Of a stretch of DNA of 12,109 nucleotides, positions 6,735 through 12,109 are shown piece by piece. The notes beneath the pieces were generated by a model that worked only from the letters and a program-made list of their open reading frames with translations, was not told where the DNA came from and ran no database searches. The stretch lies in the NCBI GenBank assembly GCA_021802595.1, contig JAJZRT010000049.1, forward strand, positions 1-12,109, read 5' to 3'. Position numbers and translations under genes: made by a program. The first letter of the stretch is position 1; every line of letters begins with the position of its first letter. The stretch is from Pseudomonadota bacterium (GTDB taxonomy: Bacteria > Pseudomonadota > Gammaproteobacteria > Burkholderiales > Thiobacillaceae).

Positions 6735-7913
6735 TTAATCTCCCTGCGCCAGTTCGGAGGCGAGCAGCAGGGCGCCCCGCACCACCACCTTGTCGCCGGG
6801 CTTGATGCCTGATCCGGGCGTCAGATAGGCGAACTCGGCATCCTGGCGGGCGATGCCTGCCCGGCGCCGCTCGAATTCCCGCGGGCCGACCTGGACGAAC
6901 AGGCGGGTCGTCAGGCCATCCGTCAGCAGGGCGCCCACCGGCAGGCGAATGGCGGTGTCCGCCTTCGGCTGGTTGAGGGTGGCGCGGGCGAACATCTCCG
7001 CCTTGAGGCGACCGTTTGCGTTATCCACGTCGGCCCGGACCGGAATGCGCCGGGTGGTCGTGTCGACCATGGCGCCGACCTGTTCGATGCGGGCGGAAAA
7101 GTTTTCGCCGGGGTAGGCTTCCACGCTGAAATTCACCGTGGCACCCGGCCTGGCCTGGGCGGCATCCTTCTCCGGCAGGTCGATCCTGAGCCACAGGCGG
7201 CGCAGGTCGGAGACGATGAACAGCGGGGTGGTTGCATCCGGACGCACCTCGGTGCCGGGGTTGGCCTGCCGGTCGACGACGGTACCGCCGAGGGGCGCAC
7301 GCAGGACCAGGCGCTGGCCTTCGATGTGGCTGCCTGGCGGAGCGAGATTGGCGAGACGCAGGCTGGCACGTTCCACTTCGGCATTGGCGGCGCGGGCATC
7401 GGCCCCGGCGGCCTCCAGGTCGCGGCGCGCCAGGGCTCCGCCGTCGAACAGCGTCTGCGCCCGCGCCAGGGCCTTTTTCTTCAGCGAGGCATCGGCTTGC
7501 GCCTTGCGCAGGTCGGCGATGGCCTGGCCGAAATCCGGTGCGTCGATGACTGCCAGAGGCGCGCCGGAGGTGACCGTATCGCCGGGGGCCGCTTTCAGGG
7601 CAACGATGCGTCCCGCGACAGGCGCAAAGATCCGCGCCGTCCGGTCCTCGGCCAGGGCCAGGCTGGCGTTCATCGGATCGCTGGCGGGCATGGGCGCCAG
7701 ACTCGCCGCTTCCAGTTTGAGAAAAGCCAGCTGCGATGCATCCTGGGGCAGGATCACCCGGTTGGCAGGTGCCCTGGGAGTGTCCTTGCCCGGGGGAACA
7801 GGGGGTGCGGCATGTTCGACGCGCCAGGCGACGAGCCCTCCGATGCCGAGAAGGGCGGCGAGCACGAGCGGGGCCAGGCGCCAGATGAGCGGGCTGGAAG
7901 GAAGTCGGGTCAT
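6735..7913 (-). CDS. RND efflux periplasmic adaptor (membrane fusion protein, CzcB/CusB-like)
   Basis: This protein links the inner-membrane pump to the outer-membrane channel. The 392-residue product has an N-terminal anchor at about 12-30 followed by a Pro-rich linker. A biotinyl-lipoyl half motif (APVAGRIVALKAAPGDTV, near 96-113) comes next, then an alanine-rich alpha-helical hairpin (about 130-195). The second lipoyl half (VLRAPLGGTVVDRQANPGTEV), a beta-barrel and a membrane-proximal domain end near TPGSGIKPGDKVVVRGALLL. I see no Met-rich or His-rich metal-binding extension of the sort found in CusB or CzcB, so the substrate is not indicated. The start overlaps the OMF stop by 4 nt (ATGA). 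AGGA at 7920-7923 gives a 6-nt spacing. The stop is followed after 1 nt by the pump's GTG. Order OMF-adaptor-pump is the CzcCBA order. Confidence 0.92.
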   Translation of the reverse strand: MTRLPSSPLIWRLAPLVLAALLGIGGLVAWRVEHAAPPVPPGKDTPRAPANRVILPQDASQLAFLKLEAASLAPMPASDPMNASLALAEDRTARIFAPVAGRIVALKAAPGDTVTSGAPLAVIDAPDFGQAIADLRKAQADASLKKKALARAQTLFDGGALARRDLEAAGADARAANAEVERASLRLANLAPPGSHIEGQRLVLRAPLGGTVVDRQANPGTEVRPDATTPLFIVSDLRRLWLRIDLPEKDAAQARPGATVNFSVEAYPGENFSARIEQVGAMVDTTTRRIPVRADVDNANGRLKAEMFARATLNQPKADTAIRLPVGALLTDGLTTRLFVQVGPREFERRRAGIARQDAEFAYLTPGSGIKPGDKVVVRGALLLASELAQGD

Positions 7914-9160
7914 GGCAATTCCTGGAGGTTGGTGGCGGCGGCCCAGGCAGCGCGGGCCTTGGCCGCGTCGGCAAGCGCATTGGCCGTGTCGATCTCGACG
8001 GCATGGAGACTGCGCCGGGCATCGATGACATCGAGCGCCGAGACGGCACCCTGGCTGAAGGCGAACTGGACAGCGGCGCTGGCCTTGCGGGCTGCCGGCA
8101 AGGCCTCGTCGCGCAGGCGGCGGGCGCGTTCGCCCAGGCGCTCGGCTTCGAAGGTGGACTGGCTGAAATCGGCCGCGGCCGCGGCCTTGACGCGATCCAG
8201 TTCATCCTGCGCGGAATCGCGTGCGACGTAGGCCTGGCGGAGCTCGCCGCGAAAATCGTAGCCGGTGAACAGCGGGACACTGACGCCGACGCCAACCAGG
8301 TTGCTGCCGGGGGCCTGGTTGTTGCGTTCGAACTGCGCCCCGACGGTGACATCCCGCACCTGCTGGGACTTGGCCAGGCCGACGGCTTGCTCTGCCGCCT
8401 CCAGGCGCTGGCGGGCAGCGGCGACGTCAGGGCGTGCGTCCAGGTCAGGCTGGATGGACGGCAGCGGGCCGAGTGACGGCCAGGGATCCGCGGTGGCCAG
8501 CCGCGCGGCCTCGGATTCCATGGCCAGCAGCTGGGCGAGCGCGAGGCGCGCGCGCTGGCGGTCGACTTCGGCCTGGCTGGCGTCGCTGTCGGCACGCAGC
8601 GTGTCGGTGCGAATGCGCTCGACGTCGGCCGGCGCCAGGTCGCCGGCCTTCAGCCGCAATTCCGCCTTGCTCAGGACATCATGGGCGAGGCGAGCCGAAT
8701 CGACGCTCAGGCGGGCCCTGTCCTCGGCCGCCTTGAGGTCGAAGTAGGCGTCCCGTGCCAGCATCCGTTGCTGGCGCAGGCTGTCGGACACGTCGGAACG
8801 GCTGGCATCGAGCAGGGCCCGGGCGACGCCGAGACGCAGGTCCCGCTTGCCGCCGCGTTCGATCGGCTGGTCGATGCGCAGGATCGTATCCAGATAGCCG
8901 TTGTCGCCGGGGTACCGGGCGTTGATCCCGCTGCTGTTCAGGGAGACGGTCGGATTGGGACGTCCGGCCGCCATCGTGACCGCCGCCTCGGCCGCCGTCG
9001 CCGCGCGCCGGGAAGCGGTCACGGCACGGTTGCGTTCCCCGAGCAGTCGCTCGACATCGGCAAGGCGCAGCTGGCCGGGATCCGGCAAGCCGGCTGCGGC
9101 CAGGGGGCCGGACAGGCAGAAGGCGAGGGCGAAGCACGGGAAGTAGGATTTCAGTCGCAT
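7910..9160 (-). CDS. TolC-family outer-membrane efflux protein (CzcC-like)
   Basis: This is the outer-membrane channel of the RND system. The 416-residue product starts with a Sec signal peptide, with probable cleavage after PLAAA near residue 23. I see no lipobox, although Cys residues occur at 9 and 15 inside the signal. The rest shows two repeats of long alanine/arginine-rich helices with short beta segments: LNSSGINARYPGDNGYLDTI in the first half and VGVGVSVPLFTGYDFRGE in the second, the latter matching the conserved SVPLF element of CzcC-type proteins. No in-frame start exists upstream of the ATG at 9160. The Shine-Dalgarno signal is poor, since GCGGGG touches the ATG, so translation may be weak or regulated. 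It follows the sensor kinase after 94 nt, the largest gap in this block. Confidence 0.9.
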   Translation of the reverse strand: MRLKSYFPCFALAFCLSGPLAAAGLPDPGQLRLADVERLLGERNRAVTASRRAATAAEAAVTMAAGRPNPTVSLNSSGINARYPGDNGYLDTILRIDQPIERGGKRDLRLGVARALLDASRSDVSDSLRQQRMLARDAYFDLKAAEDRARLSVDSARLAHDVLSKAELRLKAGDLAPADVERIRTDTLRADSDASQAEVDRQRARLALAQLLAMESEAARLATADPWPSLGPLPSIQPDLDARPDVAAARQRLEAAEQAVGLAKSQQVRDVTVGAQFERNNQAPGSNLVGVGVSVPLFTGYDFRGELRQAYVARDSAQDELDRVKAAAAADFSQSTFEAERLGERARRLRDEALPAARKASAAVQFAFSQGAVSALDVIDARRSLHAVEIDTANALADAAKARAAWAAATNLQELP

Positions 9161-9254
9161 CCCCGCAAGATAGGGGGAACCACCTGTCGCGACCCTGACA
9201 GGATACGAAGCGATGCAGTGTCGCGGCGTGGCGCCCTGGCGCGCCGGGACGGAA
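9161..9254 (-). promoter_or_regulatory. Gap before the efflux genes with a CCTGTC/GACAGG inverted repeat, possible operator
   Basis: This 94-nt gap separates the sensor-kinase stop from the OMF start. It holds CCTGTC (9183-9188), an 8-nt spacer and GACAGG (9197-9202), an exact inverted repeat 23-42 nt upstream of the OMF start codon. It could be a binding site for the adjacent OmpR-type regulator or a hairpin in the leader RNA. GC-rich palindromic stretches (GGCGCC, GGCGCGCC) lie at 9231-9246. I could not find a convincing -35/-10 pair, so an internal promoter here is an inference from gap size only. Confidence 0.3.
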
Positions 9255-10637
9255 TCAGGTGCCGGGCAGGAAAGTCACGCGGATGCGCGTGCCGCCCGCC
9301 GGGCTGGCATCGGCAAGATCGATGGTGGCGTCGTGGCGATCCGCCACTTCCTTGACGATGGCCAGGCCAAGGCCGGTTCCCGAGCCGGGCGACTCTGCGC
9401 CGCGGTAGAAGCGGTCGAAGATGCGCGTGTGCTCGGCTTCGGGTATGCCGGGACCGTTGTCCTCGACCTCGATGAAGGGGCGCCCGTCGTCGGCAGGGCC
9501 GCTGCGGGCGGTGACCCGTCCGCCCGGCGGGGTGTATTTCAAGGCGTTGTCGATGAGGTTGGCCAGCAGTTCCCGCAGCAGCCATTCGGCGCCCTCGACC
9601 ACCGCCGGTTCCGGTTCGAAGCCGAGATCGATGTCGCGGGCCAGGGCGCGGTCATACCAGACGGAAGCGTTCTCCTGCAGCAGTTGGGCGAGGTCCACGG
9701 GGCGTCGCTCGTGGGCGATATCGGCGTCCGGTCCGGAGCGGGCCAGGGCAAGCAACTGGTGGGTGAGGTGGCCGAGGCGCTGGGTGGCATCGCGCAGGTT
9801 CACCACCCGGTGGCGGCATTCCGGGGGAATTTCCGTCGCTGCCAGTTCGAGCTGGGTCTGCAGGACGGCGAGGGGCGTCTTGAGCTGGTGGGCGGCATTG
9901 GCGAGGAAGGCCTGCTGGGCGGTGGCCGCCCCGCGCAGGTCGTCGATCAGGGTCGTCAAGGCCTTGACCAGGGGCTCCACCTCGCCCGGCACGTCCCCCT
10001 TGGGCAAGGGGCTGAGGTCGTGCGGGGAGCGGCGGCGGATTTCCTCGCCGAGGTGGGCCAGGGGCGCCAGACCGCTGCGCACGCCGATGTAGACCAGCCC
10101 CAGGGTGGCAAGGATGAGCAGCACATTGGGAACGATCATGGCGGCCAGAATCTTGGATCCGGTGCGCTCGCGTTTCCGGGTCGTTTCGGCGACGACGACG
10201 GTGACCGGCCCGCCTGACGTTTCGAGGCGATAGCTCGCCTTGCGGACCAGCTTGCCGCGCAGGATTCCGTTCGACAGGGCCGGCGGACGGCCCGCGGTTG
10301 CGGGACCGGGCTGCAGGTCCGCGTCGCCGGCCAGCAGCCGGCCGCCCGGCCCGATCACCGCGAGAAATTCCTGGTCCCTGCCATTGCTGCGCAGGACCGC
10401 CTCGGCGGCAGCGGGGAGGTCCACTTCGACTGCGGCGCCCCGGACGTGAACCCGCCCGGCCAGGGCGACCGCATCGTCGGCGAGCGCGTGGTCGTAAGCC
10501 GAGTCGGCCGGATCGAAGGCGATGCGATAGTCCGTCGCCAGGCTGACGAGAAGCAGCGCCGCCAGCGGGGCCAGCAGGAAGATCAGCAGCCGCCTGCGCA
10601 GGGTTCCCTGCGGCCGCTCAGGCCGGTCCGGTTTCAT
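9255..10637 (-). CDS. Two-component sensor histidine kinase, TctE/QseC-like
   Basis: This is a membrane histidine kinase that should phosphorylate the response regulator encoded just upstream. Using the ATG at 10637 (MKPDRPERPQG) gives 460 residues. The frame is open further, but only in sequence that overlaps the regulator's DNA-binding domain, so the longer form is unlikely. TM1 is at about 16-34 and TM2 at about 163-185, bracketing a periplasmic region of about 128 residues. Its N-terminal part resembles the 2CSK_N domain of TctE-type kinases. A HAMP-like segment follows, then the H-box with phospho-acceptor H250 (AAHQLKTPLAVLQ), N-box N364 (LIDNALKY), G1 D393-NGPG, F-box FDRFYRG and G2 GTGLGLAIV (420-428). 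All catalytic motifs are intact. The sensor region has no Cys or Met and only two His, so direct metal sensing is not obvious. It overlaps the regulator gene by 20 nt. Confidence 0.92.
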   Translation of the reverse strand: MKPDRPERPQGTLRRRLLIFLLAPLAALLLVSLATDYRIAFDPADSAYDHALADDAVALAGRVHVRGAAVEVDLPAAAEAVLRSNGRDQEFLAVIGPGGRLLAGDADLQPGPATAGRPPALSNGILRGKLVRKASYRLETSGGPVTVVVAETTRKRERTGSKILAAMIVPNVLLILATLGLVYIGVRSGLAPLAHLGEEIRRRSPHDLSPLPKGDVPGEVEPLVKALTTLIDDLRGAATAQQAFLANAAHQLKTPLAVLQTQLELAATEIPPECRHRVVNLRDATQRLGHLTHQLLALARSGPDADIAHERRPVDLAQLLQENASVWYDRALARDIDLGFEPEPAVVEGAEWLLRELLANLIDNALKYTPPGGRVTARSGPADDGRPFIEVEDNGPGIPEAEHTRIFDRFYRGAESPGSGTGLGLAIVKEVADRHDATIDLADASPAGGTRIRVTFLPGT

Positions 10638-11292
10638 CGAGGCGATAGCCGATGCCGCGGATCGTGCGGATTTCCACGCCGCTGCCCTGCAGCTTGTTGC
10701 GCAGGCGGGAAATGTAGATTTCGATCGCATTGGGGGTCAGCTCGTTGTCCCATTCGCTGAGGCTTTCCACCATCTTCCGCTTGGCGACGACGTGGGGGGA
10801 GGCGAGCATCAGTTGCTGCAGGATTTCCCACTCGCGGCCGGTGAGTTCGAGCGGGACACCGCAGGCAATGGCGGTTCTTCGGGCCAGATCGAGGTGGACC
10901 GAACCCGCGCCCAGTTCGGATGTGGCGGCCGAGCGGCTGCGGCGGATCAGGGCCCGCAGCCGGGCCAGCAGTTCCGGCAGGTGGAAGGGCTTGACCATGT
11001 AGTCGTCGGCGCCGAGGTCGAGCCCGATCACCCGGTCATCCAGCCCGTCGCGGGCCGTGAGGATGAGGATGGGCACTGCAATGCCGCGGCGCCGCAGGCG
11101 GCGGATCAGCTCGTGGCCATCCATGCGCGGCAGGCCGATATCGATGACCGCCAGATCGTAATGGGTCAGAACGAGTGCAGACTCGGCCGGCTCGGCCGCC
11201 GTTGCGTGGTCCACCGAAAACCCTGCCTTTTCCAGGCCTTCGCGGATCCCGTCGGCCACCATCGGATCGTCTTCGACCAGCAGGATGCGCAT
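10618..11292 (-). CDS. OmpR/PhoB-family response regulator (TctD/QseB-like)
   Basis: This DNA-binding response regulator pairs with the kinase that overlaps its 3' end. The product is 224 residues from the ATG at 11292 (MRILLVEDDPMVADG). The frame continues upstream, but only through antisense-like sequence of the ketoacyl-synthase gene. The receiver domain (1-120) has the acidic pocket E7/D8/D9, phospho-acceptor D51 (DIGLPRMDG), switch T79 and K101 (VKPF). The winged-helix Trans_reg_C domain (about 128-220) contains LTGREWEILQQLM, the recognition-helix region NAIEIYISRLRNKL and the terminal IRTIRGIGYRL hairpin. Its ATG lies one base after the stop of the truncated ketoacyl-synthase ORF (TGACATG), and no good ribosome binding site is seen, so translational coupling is probable. 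The likeliest targets are the efflux genes downstream; that is an inference from position. Confidence 0.94.
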   Translation of the reverse strand: MRILLVEDDPMVADGIREGLEKAGFSVDHATAAEPAESALVLTHYDLAVIDIGLPRMDGHELIRRLRRRGIAVPILILTARDGLDDRVIGLDLGADDYMVKPFHLPELLARLRALIRRSRSAATSELGAGSVHLDLARRTAIACGVPLELTGREWEILQQLMLASPHVVAKRKMVESLSEWDNELTPNAIEIYISRLRNKLQGSGVEIRTIRGIGYRLDETGPA

Positions 11293-11293
11293 G

Positions 11294-11653
11294 TCAGCCC
11301 GCTGCCCGATATTGCCGCACGGCGAGCGAAACATTGCTGCCGCCGAAGGCGAAGGTATTGGAGAGCGCCGCCTGCACCGGGCCGCTGCGCGGCGTTCCGG
11401 AAACCAGGTTGATGCCTTCCACGTCGGCGTCCTCCAGGTGCGCGGTCGGGGGACATACGCCGCGCGCCAGGGCGAGCACGGTAATGCCCAGTTCGCCGGC
11501 AACCGGGGCGGCAACCCAGGTACAGTCTCCCGCCGCCCAGGGGCGGATTCCGGAACGTCCGGCGAGTGCGCCGGCAAACAGGGGGCCGGCTCCCAGGCCC
11601 AGGGCCGATACGGCGCCCAGTCCCGTGACGACGACCCGTTCGTGCAGGTTCAT
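11294..11653 (-). CDS. Beta-ketoacyl-ACP synthase remnant with in-frame internal deletion (N- and C-terminal ends only)
   Basis: The 119-residue product matches both ends of a FabF/KS II-type ketoacyl synthase, normally about 400 residues. Residues 5-38 (RVVVTGLGAVSALGLGAG onward to GRSGIRPW) are the KS N-terminus. Residues 54-114 (ELGITVLALARG, PPTAHLED, then SNTFAFGGSN at 98-107) are the KS C-terminus, beginning just past the usual GAAGA of the second active-site His motif. The intervening 280 or so residues are missing, including the nucleophilic Cys and both catalytic His, yet the frame is intact. As encoded it cannot condense acyl chains. A 7-bp direct repeat GGCAACC (11498-11504 and 11510-11516) lies near the junction. 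The start overlaps the ACP stop (ATGA), and the stop is one base before the regulator ATG. It is probably a deletion pseudogene; a misassembly or a retained miniature protein are alternatives. Confidence 0.8.
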   Translation of the reverse strand: MNLHERVVVTGLGAVSALGLGAGPLFAGALAGRSGIRPWAAGDCTWVAAPVAGELGITVLALARGVCPPTAHLEDADVEGINLVSGTPRSGPVQAALSNTFAFGGSNVSLAVRQYRAAG

Positions 11654-11892
11654 GCCGATTCCAGGGCGCGGAGCCGATCGACCAGCCTGGCGATGTCGCC
11701 GAGGGTCGTGAGCTTCTCGGCATCCTCATTGCCGATGCGGATGGCGAAGACTTCCTCGATGCGGAAAATGAATTCCAGTAGCCCGAGGGAGTCGATCCCG
11801 AGATCCTTGATCGTCGCGTCTTCGCTGATTTTTTCCGGGTCGCAGTGGAACTCCTTGACAGCGATGTTGGCGAGGGTCTGGCGGGTATCCAT
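11650..11892 (-). CDS. Acyl carrier protein (stand-alone phosphopantetheine-binding protein)
   Basis: The 80-residue product from the ATG at 11892 (MDTRQTLANIAVKEF) has the length and four-helix pattern of an ACP. The phosphopantetheine attachment site is S35 in DLGIDSLGLLEFIFRIEEVF, and the C-terminal part TTLGDIARLVDRL is the usual helix IV. It would carry acyl chains as thioesters in the cytoplasm. It looks like a dedicated carrier rather than housekeeping AcpP, whose core is usually the DSLDTVELVMALEEEF type. AGGA at 11900-11903, with a 7-nt spacing, sets the start; the upstream in-frame extension covers the intergenic gap and the hydrolase end. The stop overlaps the ketoacyl-synthase start by 4 nt, the normal ACP-KS pairing of fatty-acid and polyketide-like clusters. 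Confidence 0.9.
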   Translation of the reverse strand: MDTRQTLANIAVKEFHCDPEKISEDATIKDLGIDSLGLLEFIFRIEEVFAIRIGNEDAEKLTTLGDIARLVDRLRALESA

Positions 11893-11897
11893 CGTGA

Positions 11898-11904
11898 TTT
11901 CCTT
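11898..11904 (-). promoter_or_regulatory. Ribosome binding site of the ACP gene
   Basis: On the minus strand AAGGAAA ends 5 nt before the ATG at 11892, and its AGGA core has a 7-nt spacing. It is the clearest Shine-Dalgarno sequence in the right-hand block. It decides the ACP start against the longer open frame. Confidence 0.6.
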
Positions 11905-11920
11905 TGACGTTTCGGGTTGA

Positions 11921-12109
11921 TCAGGCCTGGCGGATGGCGGCAGCGGCGGGTTGTTGCCGCTCCAGCCTGCCGACGAATTCGACGCAGGCCTGGGCAACGC
12001 CCTCCCGGTCGTTGTCCAGGGTCAGCATGTGATAGCTGTTGGTGAAGATGATTTTTTCGATGAGGCGCGAACCGAGGCGGCCGGCGAGCAGGGCTGGCGT
12101 GCGCAGGCT
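11921..12109 (-). CDS. Alpha/beta hydrolase (carboxylesterase/lipase-like), C-terminal end only
   Basis: A frame open from the right window edge ends in TGA (11923-11921), giving the last 62 residues of a protein whose beginning is outside the window. Near residues 23-33 it reads TNSYHMLTLDN, which matches the catalytic-His loop (S-x-H-x3-x-D) of Est30/monoglyceride-lipase-type alpha/beta hydrolases. A final amphipathic helix (VAQACVEFVGRLE) also fits that fold. H27 of the fragment would be the triad His; the Ser and Asp are outside. An esterase or thioesterase-like role on acyl chains would fit the ACP encoded 28 nt downstream, but the substrate cannot be told from this piece. Confidence 0.7.
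   Translation of the reverse strand, partial: SLRTPALLAGRLGSRLIEKIIFTNSYHMLTLDNDREGVAQACVEFVGRLERQQPAAAAIRQA

Noticed and set aside
5735..6805. 356-residue open frame on the + strand opposite the pump and adaptor genes
   Set aside because: Antisense shadow with low-complexity His/Asp/Gly-rich composition, crossing the boundary between two well-supported genes.
9239..9246. GGCGCGCC palindrome near the kinase stop
   Set aside because: Short GC palindromes are common in DNA of this composition; no T run or second copy supports a function.
9213..10217. 334-residue open frame on the + strand opposite the sensor kinase
   Set aside because: Gly/Gln/Val-rich antisense product without domain features; the kinase frame has complete H, N and G boxes.
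11293..11577. 95-residue N-terminal extension of the response regulator
   Set aside because: The extension is Arg/Pro-rich out-of-frame translation of the ketoacyl-synthase ORF. Response regulators of this family begin at MRILLVEDD.

Overview
This is a GC-rich, tightly packed bacterial window with all genes in overlapping or nearly abutting runs. It suggests a Gram-negative proteobacterium with cbb3 respiration, probably a betaproteobacterium of the Rhodocyclaceae/Azoarcus type. That placement is an inference from gene content and family resemblance, since no rRNA or marker gene is present. No tRNA, rRNA, CRISPR array, insertion sequence or phage gene was seen.

Left block, + strand, 1-3512: the end of a cbb3 cytochrome oxidase operon. 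It holds ccoP (di-heme subunit, 5' end outside the window), a terminator-like hairpin, ccoG (membrane polyferredoxin for copper delivery), a FixH/CcoH protein with an unusual four-helix N-terminal extension, ccoS, and an unrecognised 35-residue single-helix membrane protein with a good ribosome binding site. CcoG, CcoH and CcoS are oxidase assembly factors. The copper ATPase CcoI, which classically lies between ccoH and ccoS, is absent here: ccoH and ccoS overlap directly.

Convergence point, 3513-3634: a perfect 38-bp palindrome plus a second small hairpin followed by a short T run separate the oxidase block from genes coming from the right.

Right block, - strand, 12109 down to 3635, apparently one long transcription unit. 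In transcription order it encodes: the C-terminal end of an alpha/beta hydrolase; a stand-alone acyl carrier protein; a ketoacyl-synthase gene that keeps only the two ends of the protein, joined in frame; an OmpR-type response regulator; a TctE-like sensor kinase; and a tripartite RND efflux system (outer-membrane factor, periplasmic adaptor, CzcA/CusA-type pump). Junctions are mostly 1-28 nt or overlaps. The only larger gap is 94 nt, in front of the outer-membrane factor, and it contains an inverted repeat that could be an operator. The simplest reading is that the two-component system controls the exporter behind it. Whether the acyl-carrier genes in front belong to the same function is open.

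The points most worth a second look are the in-frame gutted ketoacyl synthase, the 35-residue membrane protein at the end of the cbb3 assembly genes, the four-helix FixH fusion with no ccoI, and the linkage of ACP genes to an RND exporter.
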